42,453 nucleotides of DNA from Granulosicoccus sp. (GTDB lineage: Bacteria > Pseudomonadota > Gammaproteobacteria > Granulosicoccales > Granulosicoccaceae), in NCBI GenBank assembly GCA_020627685.1, contig JAHDGK010000041.1:1-42453 (forward strand). The letters run 5' to 3'. Below the pieces are notes generated by a model. The model was given only the letters and a program-made list of their open reading frames with translations, was not told the DNA's origin and ran no database searches. Position numbers and translations under genes: made by a program. The stretch's first letter is position 1. Every line of letters begins with the position of its first letter. Positions 36,145-42,453 of the stretch are shown piece by piece.

Positions 36145-37272
36145 ATGCTAGCAACCGTGCTCGCCGAAACACCTTATTTCATCGCTCACAGAAACGGGCG
36201 GCACTTTGTGGTCTCGCTTCGTGAAAAACATCAGGTACTGTCCACTTCAGAGTGGAATGGCGGCATGTCCAATACCATTAACTATCTGGTGAATCATCAA
36301 AGCATGGAGTCGAATGCCGATCACCAGCAAGCAGATAAGGTACTAAGCCAATCACCTCAGGAATATCACACCTCTGTTGCACAACAGTTGGATCTTCCAG
36401 CGGCATCTATGGCGTTGCTAAGCACTGCTGCGAATATGAATCACATTGCCTGTTGCAATCATAAATTTCGCAATGTAGAGGTACACACATTTGTGACGGC
36501 CGGCGTGCAAAGCAATGCTCTGAGAGCCGGTGACCAGGCAGATTGGCATGCGGGCGATAACGGAAATGAACGCGTAGCGCAAGCCGGAACCATAAACATT
36601 ATGGTGCTGATCAATACCCCCTTACTACCTGGAGCACTGAGCAAAGCTGCCGCAGTTATTAGTGAGGCAAAATCAAGCGTGTTAACTGAGCTTGCCGTAC
36701 CCAGCAAAGTCTCCTCTCATATTGCGACCGGCACCGGGACCGACCAATTTGCCATTGCTTGCGCTCAGCGAGACGACGTTAAGCCGCTAGTAAGTGCCAG
36801 CGGACATTTAAAGCTTGGCGAACTACTCGGCACTAGCGTACGCGATGCTACTTTTGAGGCCCTACGCTGGCAGAACGGGCTTGAACGATCAAACACGCAA
36901 TCAGTCTTACAGGCCATGGGACGTTTCGGTTTGTCTGAAGAAAATCTATTTTCGGCGCTAAAGGAGAACTTGACCGAGAATGCCTATTCATTACTTGAAA
37001 ACAATGCACATTCGGTATTGAAAGAGCCCAGGGTAGTCGCCGCCAGTTACGCATACGCTGCAGTGTTAGACCGAATTCAATACGGAACACTTTCAAACAG
37101 TATTGCCACTGAGGCTCTCAGAGATCAAGCCGCCAATGTAGCCGTTGGGGTCTCCTCAAAACCCTCTCACTGGTGCCAGTATTGGGAACAGCTGCCTACG
37201 AGCCAGGATGATGCTCTCAGTTTATTCACTGCCGCAGTAGCCATTGGGTGGGAAAGCAAATGGCATGAATAG
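36145..37272 (+). CDS. cbiZ: Adenosylcobinamide amidohydrolase CbiZ with C-terminal extension
   Basis: CbiZ cleaves the amide bond that holds the aminopropanol arm, converting adenosylcobinamide to adenosylcobyric acid. In Rhodobacter it also opens pseudocobalamin for remodelling. The family core is clear in residues 1-245: HFVVSLREKHQVLST, VHTFVTAGVQSNALRAGD (about 113-130), AGTINIMVLINTPLLPGAL (147-165), SEAKSSVLTEL and HIATGTGTDQFAIA (192-205), ending HLKLGELLGTSVRDA. Residues 246-375 are an extra helical region, longer than single-domain CbiZ. In some archaea CbiZ is fused to the phosphatase CobZ (called CbiS); I cannot tell whether this tail is related. Its stop overlaps the next gene by 8 bases. 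No cobalamin riboswitch is seen upstream. Confidence 0.92.
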   Translation: MLATVLAETPYFIAHRNGRHFVVSLREKHQVLSTSEWNGGMSNTINYLVNHQSMESNADHQQADKVLSQSPQEYHTSVAQQLDLPAASMALLSTAANMNHIACCNHKFRNVEVHTFVTAGVQSNALRAGDQADWHAGDNGNERVAQAGTINIMVLINTPLLPGALSKAAAVISEAKSSVLTELAVPSKVSSHIATGTGTDQFAIACAQRDDVKPLVSASGHLKLGELLGTSVRDATFEALRWQNGLERSNTQSVLQAMGRFGLSEENLFSALKENLTENAYSLLENNAHSVLKEPRVVAASYAYAAVLDRIQYGTLSNSIATEALRDQAANVAVGVSSKPSHWCQYWEQLPTSQDDALSLFTAAVAIGWESKWHE

Positions 37273-38248
37273 AGAAATAGAGTTGTACCAACCTGTCGTG
37301 GAAAACGCACTGCCGTTGTGGTTCAACAATGCAACCGCACAGTTGCTCAACGTATCTGAAAATATCATGTACTGCGTCGATACCGATGATGGTTCACGGT
37401 ATGTTCTACGCGTACATCGTCAGAACAACAACATTAGGGCCATTAAAAGCGAGCTTTCCTGGGTGAACGCACTGCAGGCCGATGGTGTTCTTAGAACACC
37501 CGATGCCATCCCCGGTCGTAATGGAAAAACTATTCAATCAGTGGTTGACCCAGTGGACGGCAGTGCGCTTTATTTGGTCATGTTCGCTTTTATTGAAGGC
37601 CGTGAGCCAAGCGATAGTGATGACGTCTTAGAACAGTTTTATAACTTGGGAGAACTGGCCGCTCGCACCCATAACCACTCCATGACATGGAGCCCCCCGG
37701 CTGATTTCGAAAGGCCCGCATGGAATACCAATACATTACTGGGGGATAACCCACTCTGGGGGCATTGGCAAGACGGCCCTGGTGTTGATAAAACAAAATT
37801 TGCCACGCTACAGATGCTCTGTAATACCGTGAAGCAACGGCTCAATAACTTGGGTATGGACAGATCCGTTTACGGTTTGATTCACGCGGATATGCGTCGT
37901 GCGAACTTGTTAATACAAGACAATGCCACTCGCCTAATTGATTTTGACGATTGTGGTTTTGGATGGTACTTATACGATTTTGCCACGGCAGTGAGCTTTA
38001 TAGAAGATCACCCGCAACTACCCCAATTAAAGTCTTCCTGGTTAGAGGGGTATCGTAAATGGCGAGTACCTAGTGAGCTAGAGATACAAGAACTAGACAC
38101 GCTCATTATGCTTAGACGCTTAGCACTACTAGCATGGATGGGAGGACACGCGGAAGTGCCTATCGTTCAAGAACTGCAGGGAAAATTTGCATCTATTACG
38201 TGTCAGCTTGCTCAGGAATATTTAGCGACGCCTAATACGGACGCTTAA
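37265..38248 (+). CDS. APH-fold small-molecule kinase coupled to cbiZ
   Basis: The protein belongs to the aminoglycoside phosphotransferase / choline kinase / type-II homoserine kinase superfamily. I place the start at ATG 37265, inside the last codons of cbiZ, with GGTGGGA 11 bases upstream; this gives 327 residues. The N-lobe has YVLRVHR (about 46-52) and a conserved ELSWVNAL helix. The catalytic loop is HADMRRANLL with H207, D209 and N214, and the metal aspartate lies in LIDFDD (D226, D228), so it should be an active kinase. The hinge-like LYLVMFAFIEGRE and GFGWYLYDFATAV are typical of the homoserine/choline kinase side. Coupling to cbiZ suggests an amino-alcohol or threonine substrate in corrinoid arm recycling, which is inference. 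Antibiotic modification is less likely. Confidence 0.9.
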   Translation: MNREIELYQPVVENALPLWFNNATAQLLNVSENIMYCVDTDDGSRYVLRVHRQNNNIRAIKSELSWVNALQADGVLRTPDAIPGRNGKTIQSVVDPVDGSALYLVMFAFIEGREPSDSDDVLEQFYNLGELAARTHNHSMTWSPPADFERPAWNTNTLLGDNPLWGHWQDGPGVDKTKFATLQMLCNTVKQRLNNLGMDRSVYGLIHADMRRANLLIQDNATRLIDFDDCGFGWYLYDFATAVSFIEDHPQLPQLKSSWLEGYRKWRVPSELEIQELDTLIMLRRLALLAWMGGHAEVPIVQELQGKFASITCQLAQEYLATPNTDA

Positions 38249-38289
38249 GTTACCGCTGGGTTTGGCATTTTTTATGACAGAAGGAATTC

Positions 38290-38631
38290 TCATGCATCAA
38301 CTCTGTCACCGTGACTTTTAGGATTGGAAATTACCAGAAACCGGGCAGTCTCTTCGCTCCGATTAATCAGTTGATGCGCAACACCGGGCGGAATGTGAAT
38401 GCCCATACCAGGGTCAAGCCCCTGTTCTTCGCCATTTACTTCAATTACCACGCAGCCAGATAGAACGTAAAAAAATTGCTGCGCATATTCATGAAAGTGC
38501 CTTGTTTCACTGCATCCCGCTGGCACCGATTCCTCAATGACACTTAATTCATCATTAGCCAATAGATGCCATCCGTCGCATCCATCACCCCATACATAGT
38601 GCTCAGCCGTATCTTTGCTTACCGATTTCAT
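38290..38631 (-). CDS. Small cupin-domain protein
   Basis: The 113-residue protein is a single cupin barrel. Motif 1 reads ETRHFHEYAQQFFYVLSG and motif 2 reads HIPPGVAHQLINRS. The two histidines HFH and the later His are kept, while the usual metal-binding glutamate is glutamine (AQQFF), as in a known subgroup of small cupins. It may bind a metal and act as an isomerase, dioxygenase-like enzyme or sensor; nothing more precise is supported. It follows the beta-hydroxyacid dehydrogenase gene by 59 bp on the same strand and probably shares its transcript. Confidence 0.9.
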   Translation of the reverse strand: MKSVSKDTAEHYVWGDGCDGWHLLANDELSVIEESVPAGCSETRHFHEYAQQFFYVLSGCVVIEVNGEEQGLDPGMGIHIPPGVAHQLINRSEETARFLVISNPKSHGDRVDA

Positions 38632-38690
38632 GAATCACCTGCATCGTTCAGTTCTTACTCGACTTAAGCACGATATATTTTTGCAAGCAG

Positions 38691-39569
38691 CTATTTCTCC
38701 AACTGCTTAAAGTAATCGAATATTTCCGGGACGTTGCCATCTCCCATTCCCATATCTAGCGCAGCTTGAAGATTGGCCGCGGTGCCTTCTGCGATTTGAG
38801 CGCGCGTTCCCATCTCTTCAACCATTTTCACAAAATAGCTGATGTCTTTATTGGCATTGGCGATAGAAAAACCTAAATCACTGACACCGTCGACCGCATA
38901 CTTCTTGCAGAACTGCATAAACGGAGAGTTGGATGGACCCGCCGACATAATGTCAAAAAGTTGCTGTGTGTCTATGCCCGCACGATCTGCAACTGCAAAT
39001 GCCTGGCTCATTGCACACACCGTTGTCATGCCCATGAAGTTATTCACCAACTTGGTGACATGCCCTGCCCCAAGTGCCCCTAGGTAAAATACGTTCTCAC
39101 CTTGGACATCAAGGATTGGCTTCATTTTCTCAAAGGTATCTTTGTCACCTGCAGCCATTATGTTGAGCAGGCCGTCTTTTGCATGTGCGGGAGTCCGCCC
39201 CAGAGGAGCATCCAGCATTCCAGCACCCTTGGCAGCCAAATCAGCACCAATTTTACGTGTCGAATCAGGTATCGAAGTGCCATAGTCGATCACGACAGCA
39301 CCCTCTTTGATACCAGCTAATATGCCGTCGTCGCCATAAATCAAACTTTCAACAACGTCGGAGGTCGTCACGCAAAGCATGATGACATCACTGGCTTCTG
39401 CAAGCTCTTTACCGGTCGCAAATTCAGTCGCACCTCTTGCGGTGGTCGCTGCGACCGCCTCCTTATTGCGCCCCATTACATTAAGCGTAAAGCCATTGCT
39501 CTGTAAGCATTCAGCCATGTTGCCGCCCATCAGGCCAAGACCGATGAAGCCTATTACCGGTTTAGTCAT
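38691..39569 (-). CDS. Beta-hydroxyacid dehydrogenase (3-hydroxyisobutyrate / tartronate semialdehyde reductase family)
   Basis: The 292-residue enzyme is an NAD(P)-dependent oxidoreductase of the family that contains 3-hydroxyisobutyrate dehydrogenase and tartronate semialdehyde reductase (GarR/GlxR). It has the nucleotide loop IGLGLMGGNMA (residues 9-19), the substrate segment DAPLGRTPAHAKDGLLNIMAAG (in part) and the catalytic lysine K173 in GHVTKLVNNFMG. The C-terminal domain is all helical. Substrate cannot be read directly. The upstream GlcG-like gene, 37 bp away, suggests a small-acid catabolic unit, and a glycerate kinase occurs elsewhere in the window, so a tartronate semialdehyde role is possible but unproven. 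Confidence 0.92.
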   Translation of the reverse strand: MTKPVIGFIGLGLMGGNMAECLQSNGFTLNVMGRNKEAVAATTARGATEFATGKELAEASDVIMLCVTTSDVVESLIYGDDGILAGIKEGAVVIDYGTSIPDSTRKIGADLAAKGAGMLDAPLGRTPAHAKDGLLNIMAAGDKDTFEKMKPILDVQGENVFYLGALGAGHVTKLVNNFMGMTTVCAMSQAFAVADRAGIDTQQLFDIMSAGPSNSPFMQFCKKYAVDGVSDLGFSIANANKDISYFVKMVEEMGTRAQIAEGTAANLQAALDMGMGDGNVPEIFDYFKQLEK

Positions 39570-39606
39570 TTACGTATATCCTAAGAATATTGTTGTGTTG
39601 GTCGAT

Positions 39607-40020
39607 TCACGAAAAGTCTTTGATTCCAGCTTCAGCGACTTCTAAATCCTGAGCAGGCGAGCCGGAACTGACGCCAATAGCACCGACAACCTCTCCATCG
39701 ACGATTACCGGAAGCCCACCGGCTACAACCACCATTCTCCCACCCAAGGTGGATGAGAGGCCGTAAGCTGGATTGCCTGGATGACTGACTTCACCCAATA
39801 CATCGGTACCTTTTCTCACGCCCGCTGCGGTGTAGCTTTTGTCTATGGCCAAGTCGATACTGGTTATCTTACCGCCATTCATTCGCTCAAAAGCAATGAG
39901 GTTGCCACTTTCATCTGTTACGGCAATACACATCGGAACTCCTATTTCTTCCGCCTTAAGCCGTGCAGCAGAAATAATCGCATTGGCATCCTCTATGCCC
40001 AAGCGCTTAACATTTAGCAT
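39607..40020 (-). CDS. GlcG/HbpS-family protein (DUF336)
   Basis: The 137-residue protein has the GlcG/HbpS heme-degrading-like fold: GIEDANAIISAARLKAEEIG, CIAVTDESGNLIAFERM, SIDLAIDKSYTAAG, and the end GLPVIVDGEVVGAIGVSSGSPAQDLEVAEAGI (quoted only in outline). Family members occur in glycolate operons, diol utilisation and heme sensing, and their molecular role is usually unclear. It is the first gene of a three-gene minus-strand unit with the dehydrogenase and cupin. Confidence 0.9.
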   Translation of the reverse strand: MLNVKRLGIEDANAIISAARLKAEEIGVPMCIAVTDESGNLIAFERMNGGKITSIDLAIDKSYTAAGVRKGTDVLGEVSHPGNPAYGLSSTLGGRMVVVAGGLPVIVDGEVVGAIGVSSGSPAQDLEVAEAGIKDFS

Positions 40021-40342
40021 CTAAATTTTCCGTATCACTAATCTATTCTGGACTGCACAGCATTTGGCCTGAACGTTTCAAATTTTGCGCTATCTGGGTG
40101 AGAACGTCTTGAGACGGTTTTTACCGACGGAAGACCAGCTAAAAGTTTAGTAGATTTGCCTTCTTAACGTTACCATTTTCTCAATTTAGACTTGTGAAAT
40201 ACCATCCTCGAGGTCCGGTAACCTCTCGGGTGCCCGCCGGCAAACGAATACTGACGAGCTGTATCATCGTAAAGGTCATGCCTCTAATTGAGGCAAATTG
40301 GATATCCGTAGCACAGACTCCTAACAGTGTTAACGTGACCCT
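40021..40342. other. Intergenic region between GlcG-like and MFS genes
   Basis: These 322 bases separate two divergent genes and hold no convincing coding frame. Competing short hairpins lie at 40105-40126 (CGTC/GACG, then CGGT-TTTT-ACCG). A GC-rich patch at 40206-40240 has GAGGT/ACCTC and CGGG/CCCG pairs, and a clean inverted repeat lies at 40279-40295 near the MFS start. Promoters for both genes must lie here but none stands out. Confidence 0.6.
40279..40295. promoter_or_regulatory. Inverted repeat upstream of the MFS gene, candidate operator
   Basis: TGCCTC-N5-GAGGCA is a perfect 6-bp inverted repeat with a 5-base centre, 47 bases before the MFS start codon. The size and position suit a dimeric repressor or LysR/GntR-type regulator. 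No regulator gene is adjacent, so the binding protein is unknown. Confidence 0.35.
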
Positions 40343-41521
40343 ATGCGCCAAAGCAATATTCCACCAATTCTTCCCTTCCTACTTTTATTGTTCACCGGTA
40401 CGTTTTGCAGCTCAATGATCGTCCCCTATATGGGGTTTTTTATCGTTAATGAGTTGGGGCACGAGCCTTGGACTATTAGTGTTTACGCCGGTGGAGTAGC
40501 AATTCTAGCGACGCTGTCTAACAAGTATTTTGCTCGCAGAATCGATAATGGCGATAGCGCTTTTACCTTGATAGGTGTAGCCGTCGGCGGGTACCTGATG
40601 GGTTGTCTGGCGCTTGCCCTATTCCCCTATCTGTCCACCGTACTGACCGTCGGAATTATCGGATTCGGAATTAGTACGAGTGCCATTTCAACCATGTTCA
40701 GCTTGGGTGTCCGCTTAGCGGAAAAGCAGCAGCTCGACACAACCCGAGTCAACGCCTATATGCGGGCAACGACATCCACCGCTTGGATGGCCGGGCCTGC
40801 GTTATCGTTTTTTGTCGCAGACTCATATGGTGGAACCACTGTGTTTTACTTGGGCGCAGTCTTGTCCATCGTGTGGATATTGCTTTGGTGGAAAGCAACA
40901 CCCAAGCATCAAGCTTTGAACTCTGCCGAGTCCGAAATATCCCCAAAAGATGCAATCCCCCCACACGCGCTTTGGCTCGCTGTTCTTTTCATCTTCTGTC
41001 TATCTTCCGCCCACTCATTAACGTTTACTGCTTTGCCTTTGTTTTATGTTCAAGAGGTTGGGCTACCAGGATATGCGCCCGGAACCGCATTTACGATGAA
41101 AACGCTGATTGAAGTGTTTGCTATTTTCACCACCCCCTTTCTCATTGTTAAATTCGGGTTAAAAAGATCACTGCTCGCCACTTCAATCTTGGCCGTAGTG
41201 ACGATTCAATTTATCGCCTTTGTACAAACGTACCCACAAATGCTATTAGGCGCCGCCATGGAGGGTTTGTATTACGGCCTCTATGCCAGCCTAGGCATTA
41301 GCTACATACAATCTCTCGCACGCGGGCGTTCTGCAGGTGCTACCGCGCTGTATTGGAATACACTGATCATTAGTGGCGTCTTAGCTGGACCAGCCGTGGG
41401 GCTTATTGCGCAGCTGTATAACTTCCAAACGGTTATTCAGCTCGCTTCAATGGTGGCTCTTTTTTCAACGTTAGTGCTGATAGCAGGAACGCTGCTGGAT
41501 AAGAAGGTGGCCGTTGATTAG
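40343..41521 (+). CDS. Major facilitator superfamily transporter (sugar-efflux-like)
   Basis: The 392-residue protein has twelve predicted hydrophobic helices in two halves joined by a polar loop around residue 200 (ATPKHQALNSAESEISPKD). The first half has SMIVPYMGFFIVNELG and the loop after helix 2 (NKYFARRIDNGDS). The second half has FTALPLFYVQEVGLP and a helix 10 region GLYYGLYASLGISYIQSLARG. This arrangement resembles the SetA-type sugar efflux group, but the match is by general pattern only. It begins at ATG 40343 and ends overlapping the opposite-strand small membrane protein gene by 4 bases. Confidence 0.9.
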   Translation: MRQSNIPPILPFLLLLFTGTFCSSMIVPYMGFFIVNELGHEPWTISVYAGGVAILATLSNKYFARRIDNGDSAFTLIGVAVGGYLMGCLALALFPYLSTVLTVGIIGFGISTSAISTMFSLGVRLAEKQQLDTTRVNAYMRATTSTAWMAGPALSFFVADSYGGTTVFYLGAVLSIVWILLWWKATPKHQALNSAESEISPKDAIPPHALWLAVLFIFCLSSAHSLTFTALPLFYVQEVGLPGYAPGTAFTMKTLIEVFAIFTTPFLIVKFGLKRSLLATSILAVVTIQFIAFVQTYPQMLLGAAMEGLYYGLYASLGISYIQSLARGRSAGATALYWNTLIISGVLAGPAVGLIAQLYNFQTVIQLASMVALFSTLVLIAGTLLDKKVAVD

Positions 41522-41709
41522 AGGTTTCTAGAATATTTGACAATAGCCATGCCTAATAAAAGCACACAGGCGATGAGTATTCGGAAAGCGACTCTTTTTC
41601 GTTTAGACCAATCTTTAAATGCCAATGGAATCGAGGATCCGAACAACATAAGTAATAATCCTATCCCTAAGATCAGGAATCCTACAAGGCTCAGCACGGA
41701 GTTACTCAT
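41518..41709 (-). CDS. Small two-helix membrane protein
   Basis: From ATG 41709 the frame encodes 63 residues: MSNSV, a first helix (LSLVGFLILGIGLLLMLFGSS), a short basic loop (FKDWSKRKR) and a second helix (VAFRILIACVLLLGMAIV). The frame stays open up to 41841, but the upstream part is not protein-like. No strong ribosome-binding site is seen. The hairpin-membrane layout with a positively charged loop supports a real protein; function is unknown. It converges on the MFS gene with a 4-base stop overlap. Confidence 0.5.
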   Translation of the reverse strand: MSNSVLSLVGFLILGIGLLLMLFGSSIPLAFKDWSKRKRVAFRILIACVLLLGMAIVKYSRNL

Positions 41710-41986
41710 ATTTAAAAAGTCTAATCCAGTGTTGCGGTGAAAACAAAACGTCTTGCTCCCCGGCGCTAGCGATGTAGTTTCACAAAATATCAAACAAGGG
41801 TGCGGGTTGACGCAGCCGGGAAACAACTCAACCGTTATCACATAGTTTATTAGAAGCTATATCAATTTCTATCAGAAAAATATCAGAATTGTCCGGATGT
41901 GTGGAATTTTCTAATGATGCAGTTATTTGAGAAAAGTACGCAGAGGCCGCATTAGCAGTATTGCTTTTGCCCACTGGACTACCGTG

Positions 41987-42409
41987 TTAAACGCCGTTTG
42001 TACTGATGAGCTCAATACTCATTCTTCTATAGGGTATTTCAGATTTATAAAATTGCTCGCCCTCAACCCTCATTCCATACTTCTTGTAAAAATCCACCGC
42101 AGTCTCCCTAGCATCACACCAGAATACTCTCGCGCCATCGTGTCTCGAATGTTCTAAGGCATGATTAAACAATGCAGAACCCAACCCCTTACCTTGATAC
42201 TTGGTATCTACAGCAAACTTTCTTAACCTAACAACCCCGTTAGTATCGAAAGTGGATGCCACCCCCACCAAACCAACGTTTATGAACACGCCGAAATGAC
42301 AAGCATGCTCATCCCCATCAACCAAACACTCTTGCACAGTTTTTTCAGGCCACAAAACTCTCTGCCTAATTTCCAGAGTTTCATTACAAGAGATAGTCTT
42401 AATCTGCAT
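41987..42409 (-). CDS. GNAT-family N-acetyltransferase
   Basis: The 140-residue protein has the GNAT fold: LRKFAVDTKYQGKGLGSALFNHALE contains the acetyl-CoA pyrophosphate loop (Q-G-K-G-L-G, about residues 92-97), followed by VFWCDARETAVDFYKKYGM, the typical beta5-alpha4 segment, and EGEQFYKSEIPYRRMSIEL at the end. It lies alone near the window edge. Single-domain GNATs act on many amines or protein N-termini, and neither substrate nor partner can be inferred. Confidence 0.9.
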   Translation of the reverse strand: MQIKTISCNETLEIRQRVLWPEKTVQECLVDGDEHACHFGVFINVGLVGVASTFDTNGVVRLRKFAVDTKYQGKGLGSALFNHALEHSRHDGARVFWCDARETAVDFYKKYGMRVEGEQFYKSEIPYRRMSIELISTNGV

Positions 42410-42453
42410 TTGAAATTATCGCGATGGCTGCTCTGTTGGTCTGATGCGGAGTA

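Noticed and set aside
37265-38248. Aminoglycoside resistance gene
   Set aside because: The catalytic loop is general to the APH superfamily; overlap with cbiZ and the homoserine/choline-kinase-like motifs point to metabolism.
40194-40418. 74-codon plus-strand frame upstream of the MFS gene
   Set aside because: It runs into the MFS gene in another frame, crosses the hairpins and inverted repeat, and resembles no protein.

Overview
The window is a chromosomal segment of a non-enteric gammaproteobacterium. The evidence is the run of housekeeping genes leuC-leuD-leuB-asd-fimV-truA-trpF-trpB-trpA-accD-folC-(SPOR)-cvpA-purF, nearly all on the minus strand and tightly packed, plus yciO-scpA-scpB. 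I know this order from Pseudomonas-like genomes. FimV, a PilY1-like protein and an HD-GYP protein suggest a motile bacterium with type IV pili. I cannot name the species. No rRNA, tRNA, insertion sequence, phage gene or CRISPR array was seen.

Layout. 1-2310 (minus): yciO, scpA and scpB; scpB runs off the left edge in a perfect 17-copy 9-bp repeat that encodes an acidic Glu-Gly-Ala tail. 2429-3220 (plus): a secreted parvulin-type prolyl isomerase. 3238-5663 (minus): metZ and a type-2 glycerate kinase. 5750-12079: a block set between metZ and purF, which are neighbours in Pseudomonas. It holds a TPR protein and an L,D-transpeptidase (coupled), an HD-GYP phosphodiesterase and a PilY1-like adhesin. 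12080-12541 is a gene-free stretch rich in RNA hairpins. 12542-29490 (minus): the amino-acid, fatty-acid, folate and purine cluster, including a GST-family gene inserted between leuD and leuB. 29602-30483 (plus): a LysR regulator facing leuC, with a clear LysR-type box in the shared promoter.

From 30500 the window becomes accessory: a beta-lactamase-fold lipoprotein, an EamA transporter, two unrecognised proteins, then cbiB (minus) facing cbiZ (plus). cbiZ overlaps an APH-fold kinase gene. This is followed by a cupin, a beta-hydroxyacid dehydrogenase and a GlcG/HbpS-like protein (one minus-strand unit), an MFS transporter, a two-helix membrane protein and a GNAT acetyltransferase.

The most interesting system is cbiB / cbiZ-kinase. 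CbiZ removes the aminopropanol arm of adenosylcobinamide, and CbiB attaches an aminopropanol-phosphate arm to adenosylcobyric acid. A small-molecule kinase of the choline/ethanolamine/homoserine kinase fold, overlapping cbiZ by 8 bp, is a natural candidate to phosphorylate the released amino alcohol (or threonine). That would make a self-contained corrinoid-remodelling cassette. The kinase role is inference. CbiZ also carries an unexplained C-terminal extension of about 130 residues.
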